Positions 27,201 through 36,124 of a DNA stretch of 64,000 bases are shown here, piece by piece. A program made the position numbers and the translations under genes. The stretch is from contig NZ_SCFY01000016.1 in the NCBI RefSeq assembly GCF_007049795.1, positions 1 to 64,000 of the forward strand, written 5' to 3'. The DNA comes from Ectopseudomonas mendocina. GTDB lineage: Bacteria; Pseudomonadota; Gammaproteobacteria; Pseudomonadales; Pseudomonadaceae. A model generated the notes under the pieces. It worked only from the letters and a program-made list of their open reading frames with translations, did not search any database and was not told where the DNA came from. The first letter of the stretch is position 1; every line of letters begins with the position of its first letter.

Positions 27201-27326
27201 CCGCGGGACTAACAGGTCGATGTCCCACCCCGCGCGCGAGACTTTGGGGCAGATGCCAAGACCACTTCTGCCATTGCGGAAGGGGGGCCGCAGGGTAGGA
27301 GAGGGGGCTTGAGCCGATCCGGGTAG

Positions 27327-27875
27327 CTAGCGCTTCTCCAGCTCGGCCCCGATGGCCTGGAGCAGGCGGGGATCGTCCGCCGCCACATCCGGGGCGAAAC
27401 GACCGACCACCTGGCCGTCGCGTCCGACCAGGAATTTCTCGAAGTTCCACAGCACCGCCGGTGCCGGTTCGGATTCTATGCCGTAGCCTTTGAGGCGCTC
27501 GCGCATCGGTCCTTCGCCGGTAGTCTGGGGCTGTGCCTCGGTCAGCAGCCGATACAGGGGGTGGCGGTCTGCACCGGTCACCACTATCTTCGAGAACAAA
27601 GGGAATTGGACGGCGTAGTTCAGGCTGCAGAACGCCTTGATCTCCTCGTCGCTACCCGGCTCCTGTTCCCTGAAGTCGTTGGCCGGGAAGCCCAGCACCT
27701 CCAGCCCGGCTTCACGCTTGTCCTCGTAGAGCTTTTCCAGGCCCTCGTACTGCGGGGTAAGCCCGCACTTGGACGCGACGTTCACCACCAGCAGCACCTT
27801 GCCCCTGAAGCGGTCAAGTGTCAGGCGCGCTCCATCGATAGTTTTGAGTGGGATGTCGTAAATCGTCTGGGTCAT
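27327..27875 (-). CDS. Glutathione peroxidase family protein
   Basis: A 182-residue thiol peroxidase that reduces hydroperoxides. The peroxidatic Cys37 is in NVASKCGLTPQY, and WNFEKFLV supplies the Trp/Asn of the tetrad. The family GFPCNQF motif reads GFPANDF here, so the usual Gln is replaced by Asp. Cys82 in AFCSLNYAVQFPLF lies where thioredoxin-type members carry a resolving Cys. It is next to the SDR gene, also on the minus strand, with a 39-base gap. It probably guards against peroxides formed during oxygenation chemistry. Confidence 0.87.
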   Translation of the reverse strand: MTQTIYDIPLKTIDGARLTLDRFRGKVLLVVNVASKCGLTPQYEGLEKLYEDKREAGLEVLGFPANDFREQEPGSDEEIKAFCSLNYAVQFPLFSKIVVTGADRHPLYRLLTEAQPQTTGEGPMRERLKGYGIESEPAPAVLWNFEKFLVGRDGQVVGRFAPDVAADDPRLLQAIGAELEKR

Positions 27876-27914
27876 GCCGTTCTGCTCCTTGCGGTTGTGG
27901 AAGTAGGGGATTTC

Positions 27915-28757
27915 TCAAGCGTTTTCGTTGCGCTTGCGGGCGGCTTCGGCGAAGTCTCGCTTGAGGGTGGGAAAGTAGGCGATTTGTCCGCCCATGCCGC
28001 CGCTGATGTCGATGGAGGCGGCGCTGATGAAACTGGCGTAGTCACTGGCCAGGAACAGGGCCATGCCGGCGACGTCATCGGGTTTACCGAAGCGGCCTAG
28101 CGGCACCACCTTGAGCACCATCGCGTCGAATTCCTCACGGCTCACACCCGGAGGCATCTCCTTGTAGTGGCGGTCCCATTGCCCGGTGTCGATCCAGCCC
28201 ATGTTCAGGCTGTTGACCAGGATATTGTCCTTCGCCAGGGACATGCCCAGCGAACGTGACAGGGCGACGCAGGAGGCCCGGTTGATCACCGAGGGAATGC
28301 CGTCCGGCGTGGGAATGGTGCCGGCCAGGGCGTTGATCTCGATGATCCTGCCCCAACGCTGAGCACGCATATGCGGCACCACCGCCTGGACGAAGCGGAA
28401 GTGGCCCATCTGCAGGATATTGGCATGTTCGAGGATGGCTTCCGGGGTCAGCGTATCCAGGTTACCGCCCTTACCCTGGCCAGCGTTGTTAATCAGCACG
28501 TCCACGCCGCCCCAGGTTTCGACTATCTCTGCGACGAATGCCTTGACCCCCTCGGTGTCGGTGACATCGACGGCGCGGGCAATAACCGCCTGGGCTGTCG
28601 CCTCCAGCGCCTTGCCGGTCGCGATCACCGCTTCCTCGCTGCGGGCGCAGATGGCGACGCGCGCACCCTCGGTCGCGAAGGCCTGGGCAATGGCCCGGCC
28701 GATACCGCGTGACGCTCCGGTCACGATGACACGTTTGCCACTGAGATCGATGTTCAT
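27915..28757 (-). CDS. SDR-family protein lacking the catalytic triad
   Basis: A 280-residue Rossmann protein with a normal coenzyme loop (TGASRGIG, 13-20), the arginine of CARS suggesting NADP, and NNAG at 90-93. The catalytic Ser-Tyr-Lys set is absent: the Ser region reads IIEINALAG, and the YxxxK position reads SVINR (156-160) within GIPSVINRASCVALSRS. I checked this against the bases at 28279-28305. It may be a non-redox SDR (hydratase or decarboxylase type), a binding protein or inactive. ATG 28757 follows CCAAGGAG. Confidence 0.8.
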   Translation of the reverse strand: MNIDLSGKRVIVTGASRGIGRAIAQAFATEGARVAICARSEEAVIATGKALEATAQAVIARAVDVTDTEGVKAFVAEIVETWGGVDVLINNAGQGKGGNLDTLTPEAILEHANILQMGHFRFVQAVVPHMRAQRWGRIIEINALAGTIPTPDGIPSVINRASCVALSRSLGMSLAKDNILVNSLNMGWIDTGQWDRHYKEMPPGVSREEFDAMVLKVVPLGRFGKPDDVAGMALFLASDYASFISAASIDISGGMGGQIAYFPTLKRDFAEAARKRNENA

Positions 28758-28880
28758 GGGTTCTCCTTGGTGAGTTCGAGCCGTTGCCCGTGCGGGAGCA
28801 GTGTCTAGGCTGTTCACAGGACGGGACGGTTTGTCGTCAGGCCATTAAAGCCCAATCTGCACGATCTGTTAATGCTTTGT

Positions 28881-28906
28881 TGAACGATTATTATGATTAT
28901 GTTTAA
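28881..28906. promoter_or_regulatory. Shared 26-bp operator-like element, site 3 (degenerate)
   Basis: Left half TGAACGAT, right half TATGTTTAA with the same half-site spacing as the other sites. It lies 124 bases upstream of the SDR start and 278 upstream of DUF1302 gene 2. The weakest member of the set. Confidence 0.35.
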
Positions 28907-29160
28907 TTTTGTGGCTGGCGCCTGGTAGCTGTCCATGGGTGATCCCCTGCACGGCCTGGGGCTAGCAAGCGCTTTAGGTGAGCTGCTTTATAGATAAAAT
29001 CTGTATATAGAATTTCAATCTGTATGTGGAATTTTTGTTTTTTATCAGCTAGGGTGTCGACAGGCTAGATAGAACGATTCCTCTGTTATTGTGCAAAAAG
29101 AGGTGAGATTCTCAGGCTTGCCTGATGGCGGTTGGAGTGGTTCTTTCTGTAAGTCGTTGA

Positions 29161-29175
29161 AAATAAAAACAAAAG
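29161..29175 (+). promoter_or_regulatory. AANAANAA (Crc/Hfq-type) motif before DUF1302 gene 2
   Basis: AAATAAAAACAAAAG ends 8 bases before the ATG and contains an exact AANAANAA match, overlapping the ribosome binding region itself. Confidence 0.5.
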
Positions 29176-29183
29176 GTTACGAG

Positions 29184-30851
29184 ATGAAACAGATCATGAA
29201 GCTTGGCCGGAAATCAGTCTCGCTCAGCTCCATGGCGGTGGCCGTCATGGGTGCTGCCAGCGGGGCGATGGCGATGTCGTTTGATGTAGGCAACCCGGAT
29301 ATAAGCCTGCGCTGGGACAACACCCTGAGGTACAACCTTGGCGTCCGCATGGAAGAGCAGGACTCCAAGATCATGAACAACCCGAACTATGACGAGTCCA
29401 ACGGCAAGTTCGACAAGGGTGACATCGTTACCAACCGCCTTGATCTGCTCAGTGAGATCGACCTGTCCTACCGCAATGATTTCGGCGCACGGGTCAGTGC
29501 CGCAGCCTGGTATGACCACGCCTATCGTGATACCGACGTGAAAACCAGTGTGCCGGGTTATGCGGGCAGCTACAGGAACGGACGCTACAGTTCCGAGGCC
29601 AAGCGTTACGTCCATGGCCCTTCGGGCGAAATCCTCGATGCTTTCATCTGGACCAACTTCAGCATCGGACAGACCCCGGTCAACCTGAAGGTCGGTCGGC
29701 ATGCCAACTATTGGGGGGAGGGGCTGTTGTTCGGTGCGCATGCGGTTTCCTACTCGCAGGCTCCTGCCGACGGCATGAAGGCGGTGACCAGCCCTGGCAT
29801 CGAAACCAAGGAAGTGTTCCTGCCTATAGGCCAGATATCTGCCAAGGCTCAGGTGTCGGACAACCTGTCGGTGGCCGGGCAGTATTTCTACGAATGGGAC
29901 AATACCCGCCTCCCATATGGCGGCACATACTTCGGTGCGGCGGACTTCTTTTTCGAAGGCACCCACCAGATGGCCGCAGCCCCTGGCTTCAATCTCCAAC
30001 GCGCTACGTCGAAGCGTGGTCGCGATGGCGAGAACTGGGGGGTGATGTTCAAGTATAACGCCGAGCCGATCGAAACCACCTTTGGCGCCTATTACCGCCA
30101 GTTCGACGACTATCAGGCGTGGGGCGCACCGCAAACCGATATTGCGGCGGGGACGTACCGTCTGGTCTACCCGCGTGACGTCAGACTCTATGGCATCAGC
30201 GCCTCGCGTGCCATCGGTTCGGCAGCGGTCGGTGCCGAGCTGTCCTACCGCAAGGACGGCGCGCTCAACTCCACTGGCATCAGCCTGGTGGATGACAACG
30301 GCGCACGCGGCGACACCCTGCACTTCGTGGCCAACGCCGTCTACGGTATGCCGCGCAACTTTATCGCCAACAACGCCACCCTGGTTGCCGAATTCGCCTA
30401 CAGCCGCTTGCAGAAGGTGACGGAGCACAAGGAGCTGTTCAAGGGGGAAGGCTATACCTGTAATGATCTGCAGGGCCCTGCAAACAATGGTCGGGGCAAC
30501 AAGTCCGATGGTTGCTCGACCAAGGACTACTACGCCGTTGCGGTGAACTATACCCCGGAGTACGCGCAGATCCTTCCGTCCTGGAGCCTGAAGGTGCCAC
30601 TGACCGTCAACTACGGCCTGAAAGGCAATGCTGCTACTTCCGCGGGCGGTAGTGAAGGTGCGCTGTCCTGGTCGGTCGGTGCCACGATGACCTACCGCGA
30701 GGAGCATGAGTTCACCCTGCGCTACGCCGACCTTTCGGCCCAGGAGAAAAATACGCTCAATGCCCATGGTCAGCGGCAGGTCGACGGTAACGGCAACGTG
30801 GGTGGTACCGATCGTGCCTGGTTGACCTTCACTTACAAGACCTCCTTTTAA
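29184..30851 (+). CDS. DUF1302 outer-membrane/envelope protein (copy 2)
   Basis: A 555-residue paralogue of the protein at 16119. A signal peptide covers about 1-32 (SLSSMAVAVMGAASGAMA), then comes FDVGNPDISLRWDNTLRYNL. Long stretches match copy 1, for example YDES.......D.VTNRLDL and HAVSYSQAP.DG.KAV..PG. It ends in a beta-strand pattern with a terminal Phe (TFTYKTSF). Together with the following DUF1329, YCF48-like and RND genes it forms the full four-gene cluster seen in several terpenoid, steroid and aromatic pathways. Role inferred: passage of a hydrophobic substrate across the outer membrane. Confidence 0.88.
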   Translation: MKQIMKLGRKSVSLSSMAVAVMGAASGAMAMSFDVGNPDISLRWDNTLRYNLGVRMEEQDSKIMNNPNYDESNGKFDKGDIVTNRLDLLSEIDLSYRNDFGARVSAAAWYDHAYRDTDVKTSVPGYAGSYRNGRYSSEAKRYVHGPSGEILDAFIWTNFSIGQTPVNLKVGRHANYWGEGLLFGAHAVSYSQAPADGMKAVTSPGIETKEVFLPIGQISAKAQVSDNLSVAGQYFYEWDNTRLPYGGTYFGAADFFFEGTHQMAAAPGFNLQRATSKRGRDGENWGVMFKYNAEPIETTFGAYYRQFDDYQAWGAPQTDIAAGTYRLVYPRDVRLYGISASRAIGSAAVGAELSYRKDGALNSTGISLVDDNGARGDTLHFVANAVYGMPRNFIANNATLVAEFAYSRLQKVTEHKELFKGEGYTCNDLQGPANNGRGNKSDGCSTKDYYAVAVNYTPEYAQILPSWSLKVPLTVNYGLKGNAATSAGGSEGALSWSVGATMTYREEHEFTLRYADLSAQEKNTLNAHGQRQVDGNGNVGGTDRAWLTFTYKTSF

Positions 30852-30875
30852 TAAGTCCAATAACGGAGACTGGTT

Positions 30876-32243
30876 ATGAAACTCCAACTCGCTTTGAGTC
30901 TCGCCCTGACAGGACTGTCCGCGTGCGCCTTCGCTGCCGTCACCTCGGAAGAGGCCGCCGAACTGGGCAAGTCCCTCACTCCCTGGGGAGCGATCCAGGC
31001 AGGAAACGCCGAAGGTACTATTCCAGCCTATGAAGGTGGCCTGCGCCAGGCTCCGGCCGGCTTCAAGCCGGACAGCGGCTTCTGGGTCGATCCCTTCAAG
31101 GATGAAAAGCCGCTGTTCCGTATCACCGCGGCGAATGCCGAGCAGTATGCCGATCAGTTGAGTGAGGGCCAGAAGGAGCTGCTGCGCAAGAACCCGGATA
31201 CCTGGTACATGGACATCTATCCGAGCCACCGTACCACTGCCTATCCGCAGGAGGTGGTCGACGCCACCATCCGTAATGCCACTACCTGCAAGATCGAAAA
31301 GGACGGGCTGGCGGTAAGTCCCGACTGCCGCGGCGGCCTGCCGTTCCCGATCCCGAAGACCGGTAACGAGGTGATGTGGAACCAGCAGTTGCGCTACAAG
31401 ATCGGCCCTGGCTACAGCACCACTAGGTCGTCCAACAGCTGGGTAATCGACAGCAATGGGCAGGTGACCAAAGTTGCCGAGCAGGCGACCTTCGAGGAAA
31501 CACCGTACTACCAGGTCACCCAGGCGGATCGGGATCCGCAGATGTACGCCCGTGTCTACTCGCGCAACGACTTCCCCGCGCGCCGTTCCGGCGAGGTCAT
31601 CGTGCTCAACGACTACCTCGACCCACAGGCCAAGCCTCGCCGCTCCTTCAGCTACACCCCGGGGCAGCGCCGGGTCAAGCTGGCGCCCGAGTTCGCCTTC
31701 GATACCCCGGTGGCCAGCCAGGGGGGCGTGACGCTGTTCGACGAACTGCAGATGTTCTCCGGCGCCCAGACCCGTTTCGACTACAAGCTGGTAGGCCGCA
31801 AGGAAATGTATATTCCCTATAACGCCTACAAGGCCTATTTCGACTGCAAACAAGACGAGCAATTTCTCAAGAACCACGCCAATCCGGCTTGCGAGCGTTG
31901 GGAACTACATCGTGTCTGGGTGGTGGAGGCCACGCTCAAGCCCGGTCAGCGCCACGTCTACAGCAAGCGTACCTACTACCTCGACGAGGATACCTTCGGC
32001 ATCGGCCTGTACGATGCCTGGGACAAGAGTGGTGCCCTGTACCGCGCGATCTTCCTGAGTGGTGTGCAGATCTACGACAAGACCATTCCCTACAACGTGA
32101 AGAACTTCACCTACGACTTCAACAAGGGTAACTACGCCCTGCTCAACGATGGGTTGAAAGGTGGCTACTGGTTCTTCGACAAACCGTACACGGAGCGTGA
32201 GATGAACCCCGAGGCCATCGTGTCGCGGGTGACTCAGCGCTGA
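30876..32243 (+). CDS. DUF1329 periplasmic/outer-membrane lipid-binding-type protein (copy 2)
   Basis: A 455-residue protein with a signal peptide ending at about 20 (LALTGLSACAFA). It shares with copy 1 the segments LTPWGAIQAGNAEGTIPAYE, DIYPSHRTTAYP, GRKEMYIPYNAY and ACERWELHRVWVVEA. The start follows ACGGAGACTGGTT, 24 bases after DUF1302 copy 2. As a LolB-like fold it probably binds a lipid-like ligand in the periplasm and works with the barrel protein encoded before it. Confidence 0.88.
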   Translation: MKLQLALSLALTGLSACAFAAVTSEEAAELGKSLTPWGAIQAGNAEGTIPAYEGGLRQAPAGFKPDSGFWVDPFKDEKPLFRITAANAEQYADQLSEGQKELLRKNPDTWYMDIYPSHRTTAYPQEVVDATIRNATTCKIEKDGLAVSPDCRGGLPFPIPKTGNEVMWNQQLRYKIGPGYSTTRSSNSWVIDSNGQVTKVAEQATFEETPYYQVTQADRDPQMYARVYSRNDFPARRSGEVIVLNDYLDPQAKPRRSFSYTPGQRRVKLAPEFAFDTPVASQGGVTLFDELQMFSGAQTRFDYKLVGRKEMYIPYNAYKAYFDCKQDEQFLKNHANPACERWELHRVWVVEATLKPGQRHVYSKRTYYLDEDTFGIGLYDAWDKSGALYRAIFLSGVQIYDKTIPYNVKNFTYDFNKGNYALLNDGLKGGYWFFDKPYTEREMNPEAIVSRVTQR

Positions 32244-32353
32244 CCGTATCGCTATCCGTCCGTGCGGACTTGGGTTCGCACGGGCATGAAATAGAGCAGG
32301 CAAGGGCGCTTTCCGCACGTCTGGGATGCGCCCTGTGGTTGAGGATAAAAACA

Positions 32354-33511
32354 ATGATTAGCCCCGGCCTTGACGTGATTCATCCGCTGCACCGCCGTGC
32401 AGATACGGGCATGCGCTCCTGTCGCCACTGGCTAGGTGCCGCCGCATTGATTTCCCTGTTGCCGCTGGTGGCAACCACCCGGGCGGAGGCCGCTGTCGGC
32501 GCCGACTCCCTGGATGTGCCGGCGGTGATGATCGATGCCGGTGTGCCAGTTCCTGTGGTAGGCGTTGCGCAAGTCGGTGGGGCACTGGTCAGCGTCGGTT
32601 CGCGCGGGCTGATCCAGCGTTCCGACGATGGTGGCCGCTCCTGGCAGCAGGTGCCCAGCCCGGTGTCCAGCGATCTGGTTCAGGTGCGTTTCAGCGATGA
32701 GCGCAACGGCTGGATCGTCGGTCATGACTCGGTGTTGCTGCATACCTCCGATGGTGGCGACAGCTGGCAAGTCCAGCTCGACGGGCGCCGTCTGCTGGCC
32801 TTGTTGCAGGACTGGTATGGCCAGCGTGCCGAGGACGGCGATGCTCTGGCCGATGACATGCTCCGCGAGATCGGCATGGCCATGAGCACCTCGGCGACGC
32901 CCGATGTGTTGGCCGCACCTTTTCTCGATGTGTTGTTCGACGGCCGGGGTCACGGTTTCGTGGTTGGCGCATTTGGCATGATCCTGCACAGCCAGGATGC
33001 CGGCGCGACTTGGGAGCCCTGGATCGAGCGCACCGACAATGATCGGCGCATGCACCTGTACGGCCTGGACGAGCGCCATGGGGTGTTCTACGTCGCTGGC
33101 GAACAGGGGCTGCTAATGCGCCTGGAGCCGCAGGCAGGGCGCTTCGTCGCGCTGGAGGTTCCCTACGGCGGTACCTTCTTTGGTGTGCGGGCCCTCGACG
33201 ACCTGCTGCTGGTGCATGGCCTGCGTGGCAACCTGTTCGCCAGTCGCGATGACGGCCAGCAATGGCAGAAAGTCGAAACCGGCCTGGACTCCAGTCTGGT
33301 GAGCCTGGTGAAGCGGGGCGGCCAGCTGGTCGTCGTCAGCCAGGGTGGACAGATGGTCGCCGTCAATCCCAACACCCTGGCTGTTACCTCGCTGCAGCCT
33401 GTGCGGGTCGGTGAGATCTACGCGGCGAGCATTTCCAGTGTGGCTGAAGACATGTTGGTCGTGGCGCTGTTTTCCGGCGCCCGGGTTGTCGCTATCGCCA
33501 AGGCGGACTGA
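32354..33511 (+). CDS. YCF48/BNR-repeat beta-propeller-like periplasmic protein
   Basis: A 385-residue exported protein with a signal peptide (HWLGAAALISLLPLVATTRA). Repeats of the type GLIQRSDDGGRSWQQV, VLLHTSDGGDSWQVQ, MILHSQDAGATWEPW and NLFASRDDGQQWQKV are blades of a YCF48/BNR propeller. In photosynthetic organisms YCF48 is an assembly factor; here, between DUF1329 and an RND pump, it probably serves as a periplasmic accessory of the transporter. I chose ATG 32354 (GAGG at 32341-32344); the upstream frame is not coding. Confidence 0.8.
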   Translation: MISPGLDVIHPLHRRADTGMRSCRHWLGAAALISLLPLVATTRAEAAVGADSLDVPAVMIDAGVPVPVVGVAQVGGALVSVGSRGLIQRSDDGGRSWQQVPSPVSSDLVQVRFSDERNGWIVGHDSVLLHTSDGGDSWQVQLDGRRLLALLQDWYGQRAEDGDALADDMLREIGMAMSTSATPDVLAAPFLDVLFDGRGHGFVVGAFGMILHSQDAGATWEPWIERTDNDRRMHLYGLDERHGVFYVAGEQGLLMRLEPQAGRFVALEVPYGGTFFGVRALDDLLLVHGLRGNLFASRDDGQQWQKVETGLDSSLVSLVKRGGQLVVVSQGGQMVAVNPNTLAVTSLQPVRVGEIYAASISSVAEDMLVVALFSGARVVAIAKAD

Positions 33512-33545
33512 TTTCGCCTGCTGGACCCTTTGAGAGAGCGGAAAA

Positions 33546-36044
33546 ATGGTAGAGCAGAAATACAACAGCGGAATGCCGGTGGTCCCTGACCTGCGGGACT
33601 TCGACATGACATCCGGCGGGCTCTTCGAGCGGATGATTTTCAATAACCGCGCCCTGGTGGTGGTTGCCTGCCTGCTCGCCACGTTGGTGCTCGGCTTTTT
33701 TGCCTCCCGCCTGGAGGTGAACGCCAGTTTCGAGCGGATGATCCCGAGCTCCAGCCCGTACATCAAGAACTACCTGGCTTATAAGGATCAACTGCCGGGG
33801 CTGGGCAACAGCATCCGTGTGGTGGTTTCGAACAAGCAGGGCGATATTTATGAGCCGGAGTACCTGCAGACGCTGCAGGAGGTGAACGACAAGCTCTACC
33901 TGATTCCCGGTGTCGACCGCTCCTGGATGAGATCGCTGTGGATGCCGATCGTGCGCTGGAAGGAGGTGACCGAAGAGGGCATCGACGGTGGTGCGGTGAT
34001 GCCCGCCGACTACGATGCCAGCGAGGCTTCGATCGACACCCTGCGCCATAATATCGCCCGTGCCGGCATCGTCGGTAGCCTGGTGGCCAACGACGCCCGT
34101 TCAAGCATGATTGTCGCACCGTTGCTCGACACCAACCCACAGACCGGCGGGCCGCTGAACTACGGTGACTTCTCCCGGCAGTTGGAAGAACAACTGCGCT
34201 CGATGGAGAACGACAGGATCGGCATCCATATCGTCGGTTTCAGCAAGCTGGTCGGTGACCTGATCGACGGTCTCTACGCGGTGATGCTGTTCTTCGGCGC
34301 CTCGGTAGTGATCGCCGCACTATTCGTTTACTTCTACACCCGTTGCCTGCGCAGCACCCTGCTGCTGGTCGGCATCGCCGTGGCCGGTGTGGTCTGGCTG
34401 CTCGGTCTGATGGAGCTGCTCGGCTACGAACTCGATCCCTATTCGATTCTCGTGCCGTTCCTGATCTTTGCCATCGGGGTATCCCACGGCACGCAGAAGA
34501 TGAACGGCATTCTCCAGGACATCGGCCGTGGTACACACAAGTACGTCGCCGCGCGCTACACCTTCCGCCGCCTGTTCCTCACCGGACTGACCGCGCTGCT
34601 GTGCAATATCGTCGGTTTCGCCGTGCTGGTGATCATCGATATTCCGGTGATCCGCGATCTGGCCCTGACCACCAGCATCGGTGTGGCCGTGCTGATTTTC
34701 ACCAAGCTGCTGCTGATCCCGGTGGCGCTTTCCTATATCGGGGTGAGCAAGAAGGCCGCGCTCATCGCCATCGAGAAGGACCGCGCCGGCGAGCAGAATC
34801 GTGGTTTCCTTGGTCACGTCTGGCACGGCCTTGACCGCTTCACTGAGCGCCCCTGGGCGATCGCGGTGATTGCCCTGTCGGTGCTCGTTACCGCCTTTTG
34901 CAGCGTGGTCATGCTCGATCTGAAGATCGGCGACCTCGACCCCGGCGCCCCGGAGCTGCGCCCCGATTCGCGCTATAACCGCGACAACGCCTTCATCACC
35001 GCCAACTATGGGCTGTCCAGCGACCAGTTCGTGGTGATAATGAAGACCAACGATGACGGTTGCCGCCTCTACCAGCCGCTGCAGGTCATGGACCAGTTGG
35101 CCTGGCGGCTACGCCAAACCAAAGGTGTGCAGACCACCAATTCGCTGGCCGAGACCGTGCGTTTCTTCACCGCCGGCATGGCCGAAGGCAGTGGCAAATG
35201 GCTGACCATCAGCCGTGACCAGGCGATCACCAACTCGTCGGTCGATGCGGCGATGATTTCCTCGCCTGGGATCACCAACCAGAAGTGCTCGGTCACGCCA
35301 CTGGTCGCCTACCTGGCCGATCACAAGGCCGACACGCTCAGCCGTGTGCTGCATGTCGCCGAGGATTTCGCCCGTGAGCACAATGTTAGCGACGGCGAAC
35401 AGCCGGTGGAGTTCCTGCTCGCCGCCGGCAGTGCCGGGATCGAGGCCGCCACCAATATCGAGGTGGAAAAGGGCATCGTCACCATGTACCTGGCGGTGTA
35501 TGGCGCCACAGCGTTGCTCTGCCTGCTGACCTTCCGCAGTTGGCGGGCCACCCTGGTGGCGCTGATTCCGCTGGTCATGACCACCATCATCTGCAAGGCG
35601 CTGATGGTCTGGCTGGGCATTGGCCTGAAGGTGGCCACCCTGCCGGTGATCGCGGTCGGGGTCGGGGTCGGGGTCGACTACGCCCTGTATCTGCTCAGCG
35701 TGCAACTGGCCGTGCAGCAGCGTGGCGGCAGCCTGGCGGTGGCCTACCGCCGCTCGCTCGACTTCACCGGCCGGGTGGTGGCGCTGATCGGCTTGACCAT
35801 GGCCGCGGGAGTGATCACCTGGGCCTGGTCACCGATCAAGTTCCAGGCCGACATGGGCATCCTGCTGACCTTCATGTTCCTCTGGAACATGCTCGGGGCG
35901 CTGGTGCTCATTCCCGCACTGTCCCATTTCCTGCTCCGCTCCAAGACCAGTACCGAATCGCCCGAGATGGAATACGGCGATGAGAAGCTGGAAGTGCCGG
36001 AGCAGGCCGAAAAAGCAAATGTCCAGGCGATTGCCGCACATTAA
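33546..36044 (+). CDS. RND/MMPL-family transporter
   Basis: An 832-residue inner-membrane transporter of the RND superfamily (COG1033/MMPL-like, related to hopanoid and patched-type lipid transporters). It has one N-terminal helix (ALVVVACLLATLVLGFFASRL), a periplasmic loop, five helices (about 240-400), and a second half with the same pattern. Such proteins move lipids or hydrophobic compounds by proton flow. It is encoded 34 bases after the YCF48-like gene. With the DUF1302/1329 pair it could carry the substrate between outer and inner membrane. Confidence 0.88.
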   Translation: MVEQKYNSGMPVVPDLRDFDMTSGGLFERMIFNNRALVVVACLLATLVLGFFASRLEVNASFERMIPSSSPYIKNYLAYKDQLPGLGNSIRVVVSNKQGDIYEPEYLQTLQEVNDKLYLIPGVDRSWMRSLWMPIVRWKEVTEEGIDGGAVMPADYDASEASIDTLRHNIARAGIVGSLVANDARSSMIVAPLLDTNPQTGGPLNYGDFSRQLEEQLRSMENDRIGIHIVGFSKLVGDLIDGLYAVMLFFGASVVIAALFVYFYTRCLRSTLLLVGIAVAGVVWLLGLMELLGYELDPYSILVPFLIFAIGVSHGTQKMNGILQDIGRGTHKYVAARYTFRRLFLTGLTALLCNIVGFAVLVIIDIPVIRDLALTTSIGVAVLIFTKLLLIPVALSYIGVSKKAALIAIEKDRAGEQNRGFLGHVWHGLDRFTERPWAIAVIALSVLVTAFCSVVMLDLKIGDLDPGAPELRPDSRYNRDNAFITANYGLSSDQFVVIMKTNDDGCRLYQPLQVMDQLAWRLRQTKGVQTTNSLAETVRFFTAGMAEGSGKWLTISRDQAITNSSVDAAMISSPGITNQKCSVTPLVAYLADHKADTLSRVLHVAEDFAREHNVSDGEQPVEFLLAAGSAGIEAATNIEVEKGIVTMYLAVYGATALLCLLTFRSWRATLVALIPLVMTTIICKALMVWLGIGLKVATLPVIAVGVGVGVDYALYLLSVQLAVQQRGGSLAVAYRRSLDFTGRVVALIGLTMAAGVITWAWSPIKFQADMGILLTFMFLWNMLGALVLIPALSHFLLRSKTSTESPEMEYGDEKLEVPEQAEKANVQAIAAH

Positions 36045-36124
36045 TTGAAGCGAGGCGCAGGTAATGGGGACGGCCGCTGCGGCGGGCCGCCCCGTGCTAT
36101 GGCCGGCGATTGGAGGTAAGTCCC

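Larger units (their letters stand above)
28758..29183. other. Long divergent promoter region before DUF1302 gene 2
   Basis: 426 bases between the triad-less SDR gene and DUF1302 gene 2. It is A+T-rich from 28860 on and holds operator-like site 3 (28881-28906) and an A-rich leader (29161-29175). No other gene is seen; the frame from 29091 reaches the DUF1302 start but lacks its own ribosome binding site. Confidence 0.5.

Noticed and set aside
29214..31877. An 887-codon open frame on the minus strand opposite DUF1302/DUF1329 copy 2
   Set aside because: It crosses two well-supported plus-strand genes and their gap; its composition is that of a complement frame with no recognisable domain.
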